DNA from: Bacteroidia bacterium
GTDB taxonomy: Bacteria > Bacteroidota > Bacteroidia > Chitinophagales > Chitinophagaceae
DNA: 54,947 nt
Assembly: GCA_030427635.1 (NCBI GenBank)
Contig: JAUIBA010000026.1
Coordinates: 1-54,947, forward strand
Reading direction: 5' to 3'
A model generated the notes under the pieces. That model was not told the DNA's origin, ran no database searches, and was given only the letters and a program-made list of their open reading frames with translations. Positions within the stretch are counted from its first letter, which is position 1; every line of letters starts with the position of its first letter. The translations under genes and the position numbers were made by a program. Below are positions 16,658-25,070 of this stretch, piece by piece.

Positions 16658-17884
16658 TTACCTACCTGCAATATTGAATCTGAAAAAAGAAAATGGTCCG
16701 ATATCAGATACTTCCTCCGCAATTATGAACATAGCAGCAGGCATCAGCTGTAGCAATAAGCGGTCGGCAGATGTGGCCAGATGCCACTCCAAACCCTGGG
16801 GAGATATGATATATACCATAAAATATGCAATGACACAGGTCCATATCATCATTATATTCTTCCCAGGCATCGTTTTGCGCCATAGGTACAGGATACCACA
16901 TATGAGCATACCACTCATCATATATGACAACTTTTCGCTCATTATATCACTAAAATGATTATAAACTATAACATACCGATGTGTGTCAGTTATCTGTGCC
17001 AATGTATGTGTACCTATACCCTGCACAAGGTCATTCGCAGGTGCAAACCCGACCTTCAATATCAGCAGTGTCAGTATTGGCATCACTGCCCCCATAAACA
17101 GCCATAACAGCCCTCTCTCTTTCGTTATACCTCTTACATGATACAGAAAGAATATGCCAGCCAGTATCATTCCTTCATTTTTGGTCCAGATGCAACAACC
17201 TAATGCAGCACCGGCAAGCAGGAATCTTAGCCTGTACGCAACGGGCAGAGAAACAGCTATTACAGCACACAGAAAGAAAAATGCCAGTGGTACATCGGCA
17301 TACATAGATACCCCCTGATGGAGAAAAAAGGTATCCATAGCAGGCACTAATGCCACTACAGTAGCAATAATAATACTTTTCTGTGCCTGCTGCATAAACA
17401 AGAGAACAGGTATAGCAAACGTAAAAAAGATACCAAGTATAAATGCTGGTAACTCGGGACCCGCACCGATAACCCTTGAAAAATATGCGATGGTTGCCGG
17501 GAGCAGCATCGGGTAATCAGGATGGCCATATTTGACATTAAGAAAAAGCTGCTGCCAGTGATCGGGGTTCGCGAGATAGCGTGCATGCAGATTCCAGATA
17601 GCCCATGCATCCCATCCGCCATACTTTTCTGTTATTGCATCTACCCGCATCATCATATTGAGCAGCAAAAAAGCGGTTATTGCCATCCGGAAAGAGCTTT
17701 GCTCTGACAACAAAGCAGTCTTTTCTCTTATAAAAAACAATACCATACCACCTACTGCCGCCAATGGCAATATAATAGTCAGTAGCATAGAAGATATGCC
17801 CAACGCCAGTAAAAGAAAGTACAGACAACTGATAATGCAGACTGCAAATCCTGTAATCAGTATATATAATGTAGTACGCTGCAT
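16658..17884 (-). CDS. Polytopic membrane protein, GT39/ArnT-like glycosyltransferase candidate
   Basis: The 408-residue protein has around ten hydrophobic segments. After TM2-3 an external loop carries GGWDAWAIWNLHARYLANPD, and another carries GHPDYPMLLPATIAYFSRV. The WDAWxxWxxxAR motif is reminiscent of polyprenol-phosphate-sugar-dependent GT-C enzymes, in which acidic residues in this loop are catalytic. It overlaps the upstream gene by one base, so both are probably made together. The acceptor and sugar are unknown, and the GT-C call is inference from topology. Confidence 0.75.
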   Translation of the reverse strand: MQRTTLYILITGFAVCIISCLYFLLLALGISSMLLTIILPLAAVGGMVLFFIREKTALLSEQSSFRMAITAFLLLNMMMRVDAITEKYGGWDAWAIWNLHARYLANPDHWQQLFLNVKYGHPDYPMLLPATIAYFSRVIGAGPELPAFILGIFFTFAIPVLLFMQQAQKSIIIATVVALVPAMDTFFLHQGVSMYADVPLAFFFLCAVIAVSLPVAYRLRFLLAGAALGCCIWTKNEGMILAGIFFLYHVRGITKERGLLWLFMGAVMPILTLLILKVGFAPANDLVQGIGTHTLAQITDTHRYVIVYNHFSDIMSEKLSYMMSGMLICGILYLWRKTMPGKNIMMIWTCVIAYFMVYIISPQGLEWHLATSADRLLLQLMPAAMFIIAEEVSDIGPFSFFRFNIAGR

Positions 17885-18360
17885 CAGCGGATAGAAGTTA
17901 AATAATAATGGTAAATACTATCTGACGCCTGCCATAATACACGCCTGTTATTGATTTGTGTCATCATAGCCGAATCTCTGCCATTAAAATCTCCCACATA
18001 TAGTATTGTGTCTGGCATTTGGTCCTTATCTCCTGTTATATATACCGGTGCCAGCAGATACCTGCACTGCATGTAAATACCTGCATCAGCCCCGGGATGC
18101 ACTACCCCAAGCCGGGAACCAGAAGATATAAATGGCTGCATTCTTTTCAGCACGGCTGCCCTGATACTTATATTCCTTGACTCCCCACGAAGTGAATTGC
18201 GGGAAAAGTTTACAGCTGCCATACCAACAACCAGCAAAAGGAACCAATATGTAAAAGATTGCTTCACGTAAGGATAATATAATGCAAGATAGCACAAGCC
18301 AGCAGAACCATGTAACAGGAAAATATGCGGCAACTGCAACGAATGGATATCGGACTGCAT
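17884..18360 (-). CDS. Small membrane-anchored partner of the polytopic protein
   Basis: The 158-residue product has one or two hydrophobic segments near residues 15-50 and a soluble C-terminal domain. That domain contains LGVVHPGADAGIYMQCRYLL, APVYITGD and DTILYVGDFNG. It reads like the terminal soluble domain of a larger GT-C enzyme, split into its own gene. Its stop codon touches the start of the polytopic gene, implying translational coupling. A similar small/large pair lies at 25944-27859. I do not recognise a named family. Confidence 0.65.
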   Translation of the reverse strand: MQSDIHSLQLPHIFLLHGSAGLCYLALYYPYVKQSFTYWFLLLVVGMAAVNFSRNSLRGESRNISIRAAVLKRMQPFISSGSRLGVVHPGADAGIYMQCRYLLAPVYITGDKDQMPDTILYVGDFNGRDSAMMTQINNRRVLWQASDSIYHYYLTSIR

Positions 18361-18398
18361 TTAGTATAAGAGAAAGCAATACATGACCACCTGAAAAC

Positions 18399-18959
18399 TT
18401 GCGGGCAGATAACTACCATATAAACTACAGTGAACCTGAATTGATACTTCAATGCAGAAAAGGGAATGCAAAGGCACAAAAAGCTATATATGAAATGTAC
18501 ACAGACGACATGATGATTTTATGTCTGCGGTACATAGTAAATGAGCAGGAAGCGCTGGAAACACTGATGGATGCATGGCTGTCTTTTTTCGGCAAAATAG
18601 ACTCATTTGTGTGGCGGGGAGAAGGAAGCACCAAAGCATGGCTAAAGAAAATAGTTACGAATCAATGTCTGATGCGACTACGAAAAAAACGGCTGCCGGT
18701 AATTACTCCAGACTATATGCCAGAACATGTACAGAGCAACGAGGACGACATTATAGGGCACCTGGCAGCAAAAGAAATACTTGAATTGCTGCGACAATTG
18801 CCGGACATGCACAGGACTGTATTTAACCTCTGCATATTTGAAGAAATGCCGCATCACGAGGTTGCAGCACTACTGGAGATGACAGAAAGCACATCCCGCT
18901 CATACCTGTTCAGAGCACGGGAAATATTAAAAAAACAACTTCTGAACACAAGAATCTGA
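18399..18959 (+). CDS. ECF-family RNA polymerase sigma factor
   Basis: The 186-residue protein has region 2 (about residues 12-85, including AIYEMYTDDMMILCLRYI and TKAWLKKIVTNQCLMRLRKK) and region 4 (about 125-180, MPHHEVAALLEMTESTSRSY). The start is TTG 18399, because the nearest upstream ATG is out of frame and closed. Only 38 bp separate it from the divergent membrane gene. The next gene starts 2 bp downstream and encodes a one-TM protein with a cysteine-rich exported domain, its likely regulator or target. Confidence 0.9.
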   Translation: MRADNYHINYSEPELILQCRKGNAKAQKAIYEMYTDDMMILCLRYIVNEQEALETLMDAWLSFFGKIDSFVWRGEGSTKAWLKKIVTNQCLMRLRKKRLPVITPDYMPEHVQSNEDDIIGHLAAKEILELLRQLPDMHRTVFNLCIFEEMPHHEVAALLEMTESTSRSYLFRAREILKKQLLNTRI

Positions 18960-18961
18960 TT

Positions 18962-19744
18962 ATGAAAAAGACACTGAACAGCAGAATGGAAGAGGCAGGA
19001 ATCAGAGAACTGATGCCGGAATTTGACAAAGATGCTATGTGGCACCAAATAAGCTCACGCATGCCTCAAAAAAAACGTATTACCCCGTGGCCTCGCCTGG
19101 CCGCTGCCTGTATACTCCTGGTAACAGGTGGCATATCAGTCTGGCTGTTAGTATCAGATAATATCGACAGCTCATTGTCAGGGCGCGTAGCTACCAAACA
19201 GGACAACTGGCGCACAGGCGTATTGCCGGAATGGCCTAAAGAGAGAAAAAACATTATACATACAAGCGAAAAAGATAAGGTTATTGTCACAACCGGAGAC
19301 AAAAGGCAGCAATCCACAAATGAGCGAAACAAGTATATAGCCTCATTACAACGTTCCGGTGAGTTTGTATGTAACAGCACCCCATGCCCACTGGAAATAT
19401 GCATTACACAAATAATGAAATGTGCAGACGGCACTGCATCTGCCATTACCAGCTGCAGCACTGTAGACCCTGACCAGGCCAGGCAGATGAGATTTAACAA
19501 TAACGGAGGCAGTGACTGCTCTGTAACAATAGATGAAATAAGAATAAAACGGGTAAATACAGGAGAAACAATAGTCCTTACCGGTGATTCAGAGCCATCT
19601 ACTGCCCGGGAATTATTTGATTGTCTTACCGGTAATGCAGACTGTAACCTGCTGGCAGGAGTGTTCAATAACAATTGTGATAATGAACACGGACCACTGG
19701 AACTGAAAATAGAAAAAGAAGGTGGCAGCCTGATTCTGGAATAA
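18962..19744 (+). CDS. Single-TM protein with cysteine-rich extracytoplasmic domain
   Basis: The 260-residue product has a cytoplasmic N-terminus of about 45 residues, one membrane segment (near LAAACILLVTGGISVWLLV) and an exported domain. That domain holds about nine cysteines (for example CNSTPCPLEIC, MKCADG, DCLTGNADCNLL and NNNCDN). Coupling to an ECF sigma gene suggests an anti-sigma factor or a product of the same unit. I see no classical anti-sigma motif. Several disulfides or a metal site are possible. Family not recognised. Confidence 0.75.
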   Translation: MKKTLNSRMEEAGIRELMPEFDKDAMWHQISSRMPQKKRITPWPRLAAACILLVTGGISVWLLVSDNIDSSLSGRVATKQDNWRTGVLPEWPKERKNIIHTSEKDKVIVTTGDKRQQSTNERNKYIASLQRSGEFVCNSTPCPLEICITQIMKCADGTASAITSCSTVDPDQARQMRFNNNGGSDCSVTIDEIRIKRVNTGETIVLTGDSEPSTARELFDCLTGNADCNLLAGVFNNNCDNEHGPLELKIEKEGGSLILE

Positions 19745-19778
19745 ATAACATTTTTTCTAACCATAAAAACAAAAAACG

Positions 19779-20213
19779 ATGAAAAAAACAGCAATTATTA
19801 TCATGGCATTTGCATTGTGCAGTGTAACATCATTTGCTCAGTCAGTTACAGAAAACACCCAAAAGATTGCTACCAATGCAGCTGGTGTACTCACTTTTAA
19901 TGAAGAAGCATGGGAGTTTGGCGAGGTAAGTGAAGGTCCTGATGTGACTCATGAGTTTAAGCTGAAAAACTCAGGCAGTGCCCCTGTGTCTATAAAAAAT
20001 GCTTCGGCAGGATGTGGCTGTACCGTAGCTAATTGGCCACATGAGCCTATATTACCCGGTGCTACGGCTTCTATAAGTGTCACCTTCCATACTAAAGGAC
20101 GCCCCGGCGCTTTTACTAAGATGGTGACAGTAACATCTGACGCAGACAGAGCCACTATTCCACTTACAATTAAAGGCAGTGTAAAAAGCAGCGCTACAGT
20201 ATCTGCACACTAA
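19779..20213 (+). CDS. DUF1573-family periplasmic protein
   Basis: The 144-residue protein has a signal peptide (ending SFAQ near residue 21) and one immunoglobulin-like domain. This domain opens with FNEEAWEFGEVSEGPDVTHEF and has the family's diagnostic GCGCT after SAGC. DUF1573 proteins are abundant in Bacteroidota envelopes; their function is not settled. It lies 34 bp after the cysteine-rich membrane gene and before a strong terminator, so it may be the last gene of the sigma-factor unit. Confidence 0.9.
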   Translation: MKKTAIIIMAFALCSVTSFAQSVTENTQKIATNAAGVLTFNEEAWEFGEVSEGPDVTHEFKLKNSGSAPVSIKNASAGCGCTVANWPHEPILPGATASISVTFHTKGRPGAFTKMVTVTSDADRATIPLTIKGSVKSSATVSAH

Positions 20214-20234
20214 AAGTGTAGAACCCTCACTATA

Positions 20235-20265
20235 GAAAGGTGGCCTTGTGCCGCCTTTCCGTTTT
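20235..20265 (+). terminator. Rho-independent terminator after the DUF1573 gene
   Basis: GAAAGGTGGC pairs with GCCGCCTTTC (one G-T pair) around CTTGT, followed by CGTTTTA. Confidence 0.8.
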
Positions 20266-20340
20266 ATATGACACATATAAAAATAACACACTAATGGCGT
20301 GCAGCTACAACTGGTTACGGGCAGGTTTGGAATAAACAAT

Positions 20341-20348
20341 TATTTTTG
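20341..20348 (+). promoter_or_regulatory. TAnnTTTG box of the fused E1 gene
   Basis: TATTTTTG ends 6 nt before ATG 20355. The spacing is the same as for the genes at 28820, 40326 and 48629. Confidence 0.6.
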
Positions 20349-20354
20349 CGCACC

Positions 20355-22409
20355 ATGCTACCCAAAGAACTTTTGCTAAAGGCGTACCGCCTGATGATGA
20401 CTGCCCGCGCAATGGCAGAAATATATGATGCAAACCGTCAGGTATGTAAATATGTACACAGTACATCGCGGGGACACGAAGCCATACAGCTGGCTACAGC
20501 ACTACAATTGCAACCATGCGATTGGGTAAGTCCGTATTACAGAGATGAGAGCATCATGCTGGGCATGGGCTATCGCCCTTATGAACTTATGTTGCAACTA
20601 CTGGCTAAGGGTCCCGACCCGTTTACCGGTGGACGTGAATATTATAATCACCCTAATATCCGCAGAGAAGGATTCCCAGGAATAATTCACCAAAGCTCTG
20701 CTACAGGTATGCAGGTAATTCCTACTACAGGCATAGCACAGGGTATACAGTACCGTGAAAAGCAGGGACTGAGCAAATACCCGGTGCCACCTGTTACAGT
20801 TTGTTCGCTGGGAGATGGCTCTGTTACTGAGGGTGAAGTAAGTGAAGCATTCCAGTTTGCAGCCCTGCATCAGCTACCTATTATATACCTGGTACAGGAC
20901 AATGACTGGGGCATATCTGTAAGCAGCGATGAAGCCCGCTCAAATGACGCATATGAATATGCAGCAGGCTTTAAAGGAATAGAACGCATGCGCGTAGATG
21001 GTAGTGACTTCATAGCATCTTACATAGCTATGGAAGAAGCTATACAGTTTGTGAGAGAAAATCGCAGGCCTATGCTGGTACACGCCAAAGTGCCACTGTT
21101 GGGTCACCACACATCGGGCGTACGAAAAGAATGGTACCGTACAGCAGAAGACCTGGAGAAACATGGCGTAGATGATCCCGGACCCAAACTGAGAAAAAAG
21201 TTGATGGCTGACTATGGTATCTCTAAGAAGGAGCTTGCAGCCATAGAGCAGGAAACACAGACATACGTTCAGGCAGAATTTGATAGCGCAGTAGCCGCTC
21301 CGGAACCAGACCCGGCTACCGTAACAGACCATGTATATGCCCCATCTGGCGCTACAACAGAGAAAGGAGTACGCTGCCCTGAGGGCCGTGAAAAAGTGGT
21401 GATGGTAGATGCCGCTTTGCATGCTGTAGAGGAGCTGCTGCAAGACCACCCGGAAGCACTGTTTTACGGACAGGATGTCGGCCGCAGACTGGGTGGCGTG
21501 TTTCGTGAAGCAGCCACACTGGCCGACAAATTTGGCGACAACAGAGTATTCAATACAGCTATACAGGAGGCCTATATAATAGGCTCTACCGTAGGTATGA
21601 ATGCAGTAGGACTGAAGCCGATAGTAGAAGTACAGTTTGCCGACTATATATATCCCGGCATCAACCAGCTGGTCACCGAGATAAGTAAATCATGCTATCT
21701 GAGCTGCGGTAAGTATCCTGTATCTATGATACTGCGTGTACCTATAGGTGCATATGGCGGTGGGGGCCCTTACCATAGCGGCAGTGTAGAAAGCACACTG
21801 GCAACAATAAAAGGAATAAAAATAGCGTACCCCAGTAATGCTGCTGATATAAAAGGTTTGATAAAGGCAGCCTTCTACGATGGCAACCCTGTAGTAATGC
21901 TGGAGCATAAGGGCCTCTACTGGAGCAAAGTACCCGGCACAGAAGAAGCAAAAACAGTGGAACCAGACCGTGACTACATAGTGCCATTTGGCAAAGGAAA
22001 TGTTGTTTTGCGGGCCAATGAGGAAGCTATTGATAACGGAGAGTCACTGTGCATTATTACTTACGGCATGGGTGTACACTGGGCCAGAAATGCTGCTAAA
22101 CAATATCCCGGACAGGTAGAAGTAGTGGACCTGCGTACCATATATCCGCTGGATGAAGAACTTGTTTATAACACTGTTCGCCGTCATGGCAAGTGTATAG
22201 TGCTTACTGAAGAGCAGTTACGCAACTCATTCTGTGAAGCGCTGGCAGGACGCATTGCACAAAACTGCTTTACCAGCCTGGACGCGCCGGTGCAGACAAT
22301 AGGAGCACTGGACCTGCCGGCTGTACCAATGAACATGGGGCTGGAAGCAGCTATGCTACCGGGCACCGACAAAGTTGCCGCCCGTATAGGTCAGTTACTT
22401 GCCTGGTAA
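20355..22409 (+). CDS. Fused alpha/beta E1 subunit of a 2-oxoacid dehydrogenase
   Basis: The 684-residue protein joins both halves of a thiamine-diphosphate E1. The alpha part (about residues 1-330) has the ThDP/Mg motif GDGSVTEGE...VQDND. The beta part (from about 350) has FNTAIQEAYIIG, EVQFADYIYPGINQLV and MILRVPIGAYGGGGPYHSGS. The sequence is closest to branched-chain 2-oxoacid (2-oxoisovalerate) E1, with HHTSGVRKEWY and GHEAIQLATA; a pyruvate role is possible. ATG 20355 is chosen because the promoter box overlaps the upstream TTG alternative. E2 and E3 genes are not in the window. Confidence 0.9.
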   Translation: MLPKELLLKAYRLMMTARAMAEIYDANRQVCKYVHSTSRGHEAIQLATALQLQPCDWVSPYYRDESIMLGMGYRPYELMLQLLAKGPDPFTGGREYYNHPNIRREGFPGIIHQSSATGMQVIPTTGIAQGIQYREKQGLSKYPVPPVTVCSLGDGSVTEGEVSEAFQFAALHQLPIIYLVQDNDWGISVSSDEARSNDAYEYAAGFKGIERMRVDGSDFIASYIAMEEAIQFVRENRRPMLVHAKVPLLGHHTSGVRKEWYRTAEDLEKHGVDDPGPKLRKKLMADYGISKKELAAIEQETQTYVQAEFDSAVAAPEPDPATVTDHVYAPSGATTEKGVRCPEGREKVVMVDAALHAVEELLQDHPEALFYGQDVGRRLGGVFREAATLADKFGDNRVFNTAIQEAYIIGSTVGMNAVGLKPIVEVQFADYIYPGINQLVTEISKSCYLSCGKYPVSMILRVPIGAYGGGGPYHSGSVESTLATIKGIKIAYPSNAADIKGLIKAAFYDGNPVVMLEHKGLYWSKVPGTEEAKTVEPDRDYIVPFGKGNVVLRANEEAIDNGESLCIITYGMGVHWARNAAKQYPGQVEVVDLRTIYPLDEELVYNTVRRHGKCIVLTEEQLRNSFCEALAGRIAQNCFTSLDAPVQTIGALDLPAVPMNMGLEAAMLPGTDKVAARIGQLLAW

Positions 22410-22437
22410 ATAACTATCTGCTGATAAGCTATAAATA

Positions 22438-22473
22438 ATAAGAGCGGTCCGGTAACGGGCCGCTCTTATTATT
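22438..22473. terminator. Strong terminator after the E1 gene
   Basis: Arms 22438-22450 and 22457-22469 form a 13-bp stem with one G-T pair around GGTAAC. The A+T-rich edges let it work for the convergent GNAT gene too. Confidence 0.8.
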
Positions 22474-22502
22474 AGGTAATGAGGCCAAAAATGGTTGTTG
22501 GT

Positions 22503-23051
22503 TTAGCTTATTCGCCACCTATACCAGGTAGTAGGTTGTCCGGCTACGCGCCAGTCCGGATTTGCATCATATTCAAATATCTCTCTGCACTCAAAACCCA
22601 ATCCTTCCAGTATTCTTCTTGACGCAATATTATCTACATCTGTCATTGCAAACATTTCTTTATATCCAAGATAACGAATGCCAAAGTCAAAGGTAGCTTT
22701 TGCAGCCTCTTTTCCGTACCCTTGCTGCCAATATGCTCTTGCAAACCTGTATCCGAAGTCAATAAAATTGCTATGCCCATTTACCGGCCCCTCCAGCATT
22801 TTAAAACCAGCCCATCCTATAAACCGCCCACTCTCTTTTGCTATAACTGCCCAGCGCCCGATACCATTATCTATATATTGCTGTTGCACATATGCAATCA
22901 CTTTACGTATCTCATCAATAGTATGTACCGGCTTGCCCCCTACATAGCGATGTACTACCGGGTCGCTGTCCATTTCAAACATATCCTTATCATCCGTCAT
23001 TTCAAACGGACGAATAATAAGCCGGGGTGTTTCTATGTAAACAGGAAGCAT
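22503..23051 (-). CDS. GNAT-family N-acetyltransferase (RimJ/RimL type)
   Basis: The 182-residue cytoplasmic enzyme has the RimJ/RimL-like layout. It starts IETPRLIIRPFEMTDDKDMF, has IGWAGFKMLEG in the central strands, the acetyl-CoA-binding loop YWQQGYGKEAAKATFDF near residue 120, and NIASRRILEGLGFE near 155. Such enzymes acetylate alpha-amino groups of proteins or small amines; the substrate here is unknown. It lies 20 bp downstream of coaD and may be the last gene of that minus-strand unit. Confidence 0.88.
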   Translation of the reverse strand: MLPVYIETPRLIIRPFEMTDDKDMFEMDSDPVVHRYVGGKPVHTIDEIRKVIAYVQQQYIDNGIGRWAVIAKESGRFIGWAGFKMLEGPVNGHSNFIDFGYRFARAYWQQGYGKEAAKATFDFGIRYLGYKEMFAMTDVDNIASRRILEGLGFECREIFEYDANPDWRVAGQPTTWYRWRIS

Positions 23052-23071
23052 TACTGATATTTTACAGCATA

Positions 23072-23530
23072 TCAGAATGTGACCTCATCGGGTAAAAACA
23101 GACGGGCATTACCACCATTACGTATCACATCACGTACCAGTGTAGATGAAATTGTAGAATATGCAGGAGAGCAGGTAAGGAAAATGGTTTCCACGTCCGG
23201 TGCCAGCATTCTGTTCATATCTGCAATCGCCTTCTCATACTCAAAGTCAGCTATATAACGGATACCCCGCAAAATATACTGCGCACCAATTTTATGACAA
23301 AACTCCACAGTAAGCCCTTCGTAACTCATTACCTCTATTCTGCTATCATCCCTGAATATGTCACTTATCCAGGCCGTACGCTGCTCTACACTGAACATGG
23401 GTTGCTTTGTAGAGTTTATGCCAACCCCCACTATAAGCTTGTCAAACATAGACACCGCACGTTGTATCACATCTACATGCCCGTTAGTAACAGGATCAAA
23501 TGTTCCGGGGAAGAGGCATATGCGGTTCAT
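23072..23530 (-). CDS. coaD: Phosphopantetheine adenylyltransferase
   Basis: CoaD transfers AMP to 4'-phosphopantetheine to form dephospho-CoA, the penultimate step of CoA synthesis. The 152-residue protein has the nucleotidyltransferase signature LFPGTFDPVTNGHVDVIQRA at the N-terminus, with the catalytic T/H-xGH version TNGH. It also has ILRGIRYIADFEYE and the C-terminal ISSTLVRDV that binds ATP phosphates. Length is normal. The ATG shares one base with the rsmD stop codon, a common pairing of these genes in bacteria. Confidence 0.95.
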   Translation of the reverse strand: MNRICLFPGTFDPVTNGHVDVIQRAVSMFDKLIVGVGINSTKQPMFSVEQRTAWISDIFRDDSRIEVMSYEGLTVEFCHKIGAQYILRGIRYIADFEYEKAIADMNRMLAPDVETIFLTCSPAYSTISSTLVRDVIRNGGNARLFLPDEVTF

Positions 23531-24075
23531 TACTGGTCTGGCTGTTTAAAAAAGGTAAATACTGTTGTACCATAATTTTTCATTCTGGCAAACCGTGGGT
23601 GATTCTGATAATCATTACGTGGTGTATGCTCCAGTACGAATGTACCTCCCGGCAAAAGCAGTTTTTTTTCAAATACAAGCAGCGGCAGATCATCTATCGT
23701 ATCCAGCGCATATGGCGGACCCGCAAATATGAAATTATACTGCTCTGTACATTGCTTTATAAACCGGAACACATCATTCCGTATCAGATGCACAATATTA
23801 TCTATCTCCAGCTCTTTGATTGTCTTTTTTATAAAGTCAACAGTTACCGGGTCCCGCTCCACTATGGTAAGTTCCCCTGCCCCTCTTGATGCCAGCTCAT
23901 AAGTAATACTACCTGTACCACCGAACAGGTCCAACGTACGGAGCCCTTCCAGGTCTATACTATTGCTAAGCATGTTAAACAATCCTTCTTTTGCCACCTC
24001 TGTGGTAGGACGGGCAGGTATACGTGCCGGCGGATTAAATCTGCGCCCTCCGAAAGTACCTCCTACTATACGCAT
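23530..24075 (-). CDS. rsmD: 16S rRNA guanine-N2 methyltransferase RsmD, with variant motif IV
   Basis: RsmD methylates G966 of 16S rRNA. The 181-residue protein shows the family start RIVGGTFGGRRFNPP, RPTTEVAKEGLFNML, and the SAM-binding loop TLDLFGGTGSITYE near residue 50. The catalytic motif IV, normally DPPY or NPPY, reads GPPY here (FIFAGPPYAL). The codon is GGT, one base from the expected GAT. Either activity is altered or this is a lineage variant. It overlaps the DUF3822 gene by 10 bp and coaD by one base. Confidence 0.9.
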   Translation of the reverse strand: MRIVGGTFGGRRFNPPARIPARPTTEVAKEGLFNMLSNSIDLEGLRTLDLFGGTGSITYELASRGAGELTIVERDPVTVDFIKKTIKELEIDNIVHLIRNDVFRFIKQCTEQYNFIFAGPPYALDTIDDLPLLVFEKKLLLPGGTFVLEHTPRNDYQNHPRFARMKNYGTTVFTFFKQPDQ

Positions 24076-24896
24076 TCCAATAACTGATTTGCCAATGTCA
24101 CCGGTGGAGTCCAGGGATTATTAATAGTAAGTCCGTTACCGGCTTTTACTATTGTGAAATACCGTGACAGCTCATTGATAATATCAAATTCAGATGCCGC
24201 CAGTGCATTGCAGGTAATATGCAGCTTCCCTGCATCAATATAATTTTCTTTACAATAGTGGCGTACAGCGTATGCCACATCTTCAGCGCAGCTATAATCT
24301 ATATAGCTATGCCATAGCAGCTGACTATAGTTATGCAGTGTAGCTATACAATGTCCTTTTGTGAAGCACAGCTGTAAATGAAGACTCATTGCGGGCCGCT
24401 CACAAAACTGATAATAAGGCAAAGGCCTCACCGTAGCTTTTCTGAAGTTTATTCTTATGAGTTCTGCTATGTTAAGTGGCAGTGCCTGAATATAAGTAGC
24501 CCTATCGTTTTCCAGTGCATAACCTGACAGTGCTTCCTGCCGCTCTACATAATGCAGCTTACGCAGCCATCCGGCAGCAGCCGTCTCATTATATAATTCG
24601 TCAGGCACTATAAGGTTCCTGTCACTGGCCACAAATATGCCCCTCACCTTTTCGCGCACAGCAAGGAGTGGCTCTGATGCGAACAACTGCTCAAAGAAAT
24701 CCAACTCCCATACGGGCTTCTTAGAACTATAGTCCGAATAGTGTATCGTCAATAGTTCTTTATTAATTGAAAAACCTGCTATGTATATTTCCCGTTGCGC
24801 TAAAACACATGTTACCAAAGCAACCCCGGACGACAACTGGTCGTCTTCGCGCACGTTATACACCTGCTCTCGTGTATCAGTAGTACTGGCAGCCAT
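24066..24896 (-). CDS. DUF3822-family protein
   Basis: The 276-residue product belongs, by sequence style and its place before rsmD and coaD, to the DUF3822 family of Bacteroidota. Blocks such as AGFSINKELLTIHYSD, CFTKGHCIATLHNYSQLLWH and KLHITCNALAASEFDIINEL suggest two duplicated alpha/beta lobes like those of the actin/Hsp70 fold. There is no signal peptide or membrane segment. Function is unknown. Tight overlap with rsmD hints at a conserved role in ribosome maturation or a shared promoter only. Confidence 0.8.
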   Translation of the reverse strand: MAASTTDTREQVYNVREDDQLSSGVALVTCVLAQREIYIAGFSINKELLTIHYSDYSSKKPVWELDFFEQLFASEPLLAVREKVRGIFVASDRNLIVPDELYNETAAAGWLRKLHYVERQEALSGYALENDRATYIQALPLNIAELIRINFRKATVRPLPYYQFCERPAMSLHLQLCFTKGHCIATLHNYSQLLWHSYIDYSCAEDVAYAVRHYCKENYIDAGKLHITCNALAASEFDIINELSRYFTIVKAGNGLTINNPWTPPVTLANQLLECV

Positions 24897-25070
24897 AACT
24901 TAGACACACAATGATAAGAAATTGTAACGGGAACTGTACATATTATTTGTTCTCAACGGTTACTTACAATACTTCAGCCTCCCCCCATACAACGCTCATT
25001 ATTTCTCTATCTTCATAAAAACTAACCTATTTTTACAGTCAACCAGAGCCAGGAACTATCCAGGCTGCAC

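Noticed and set aside
18086..18379. 97-codon minus-strand frame overlapping the small anchored protein gene
   Set aside because: Hydrophobic, but the frame at 17884-18360 reads on into the coupled partner and has the better soluble domain; only one of the two can be right.
19066..19794. 242-codon minus-strand frame opposite the cysteine-rich gene
   Set aside because: Serine- and leucine-rich shadow of a gene that is coupled to a sigma factor on the other strand.
22482..22497. A 16-bp match (AGGCCAAAAATGGTTG) to the terminal repeat, next to the GNAT gene
   Set aside because: One 16-bp match among all pairs in 55 kb on both strands is near chance expectation, and similarity does not extend either side.
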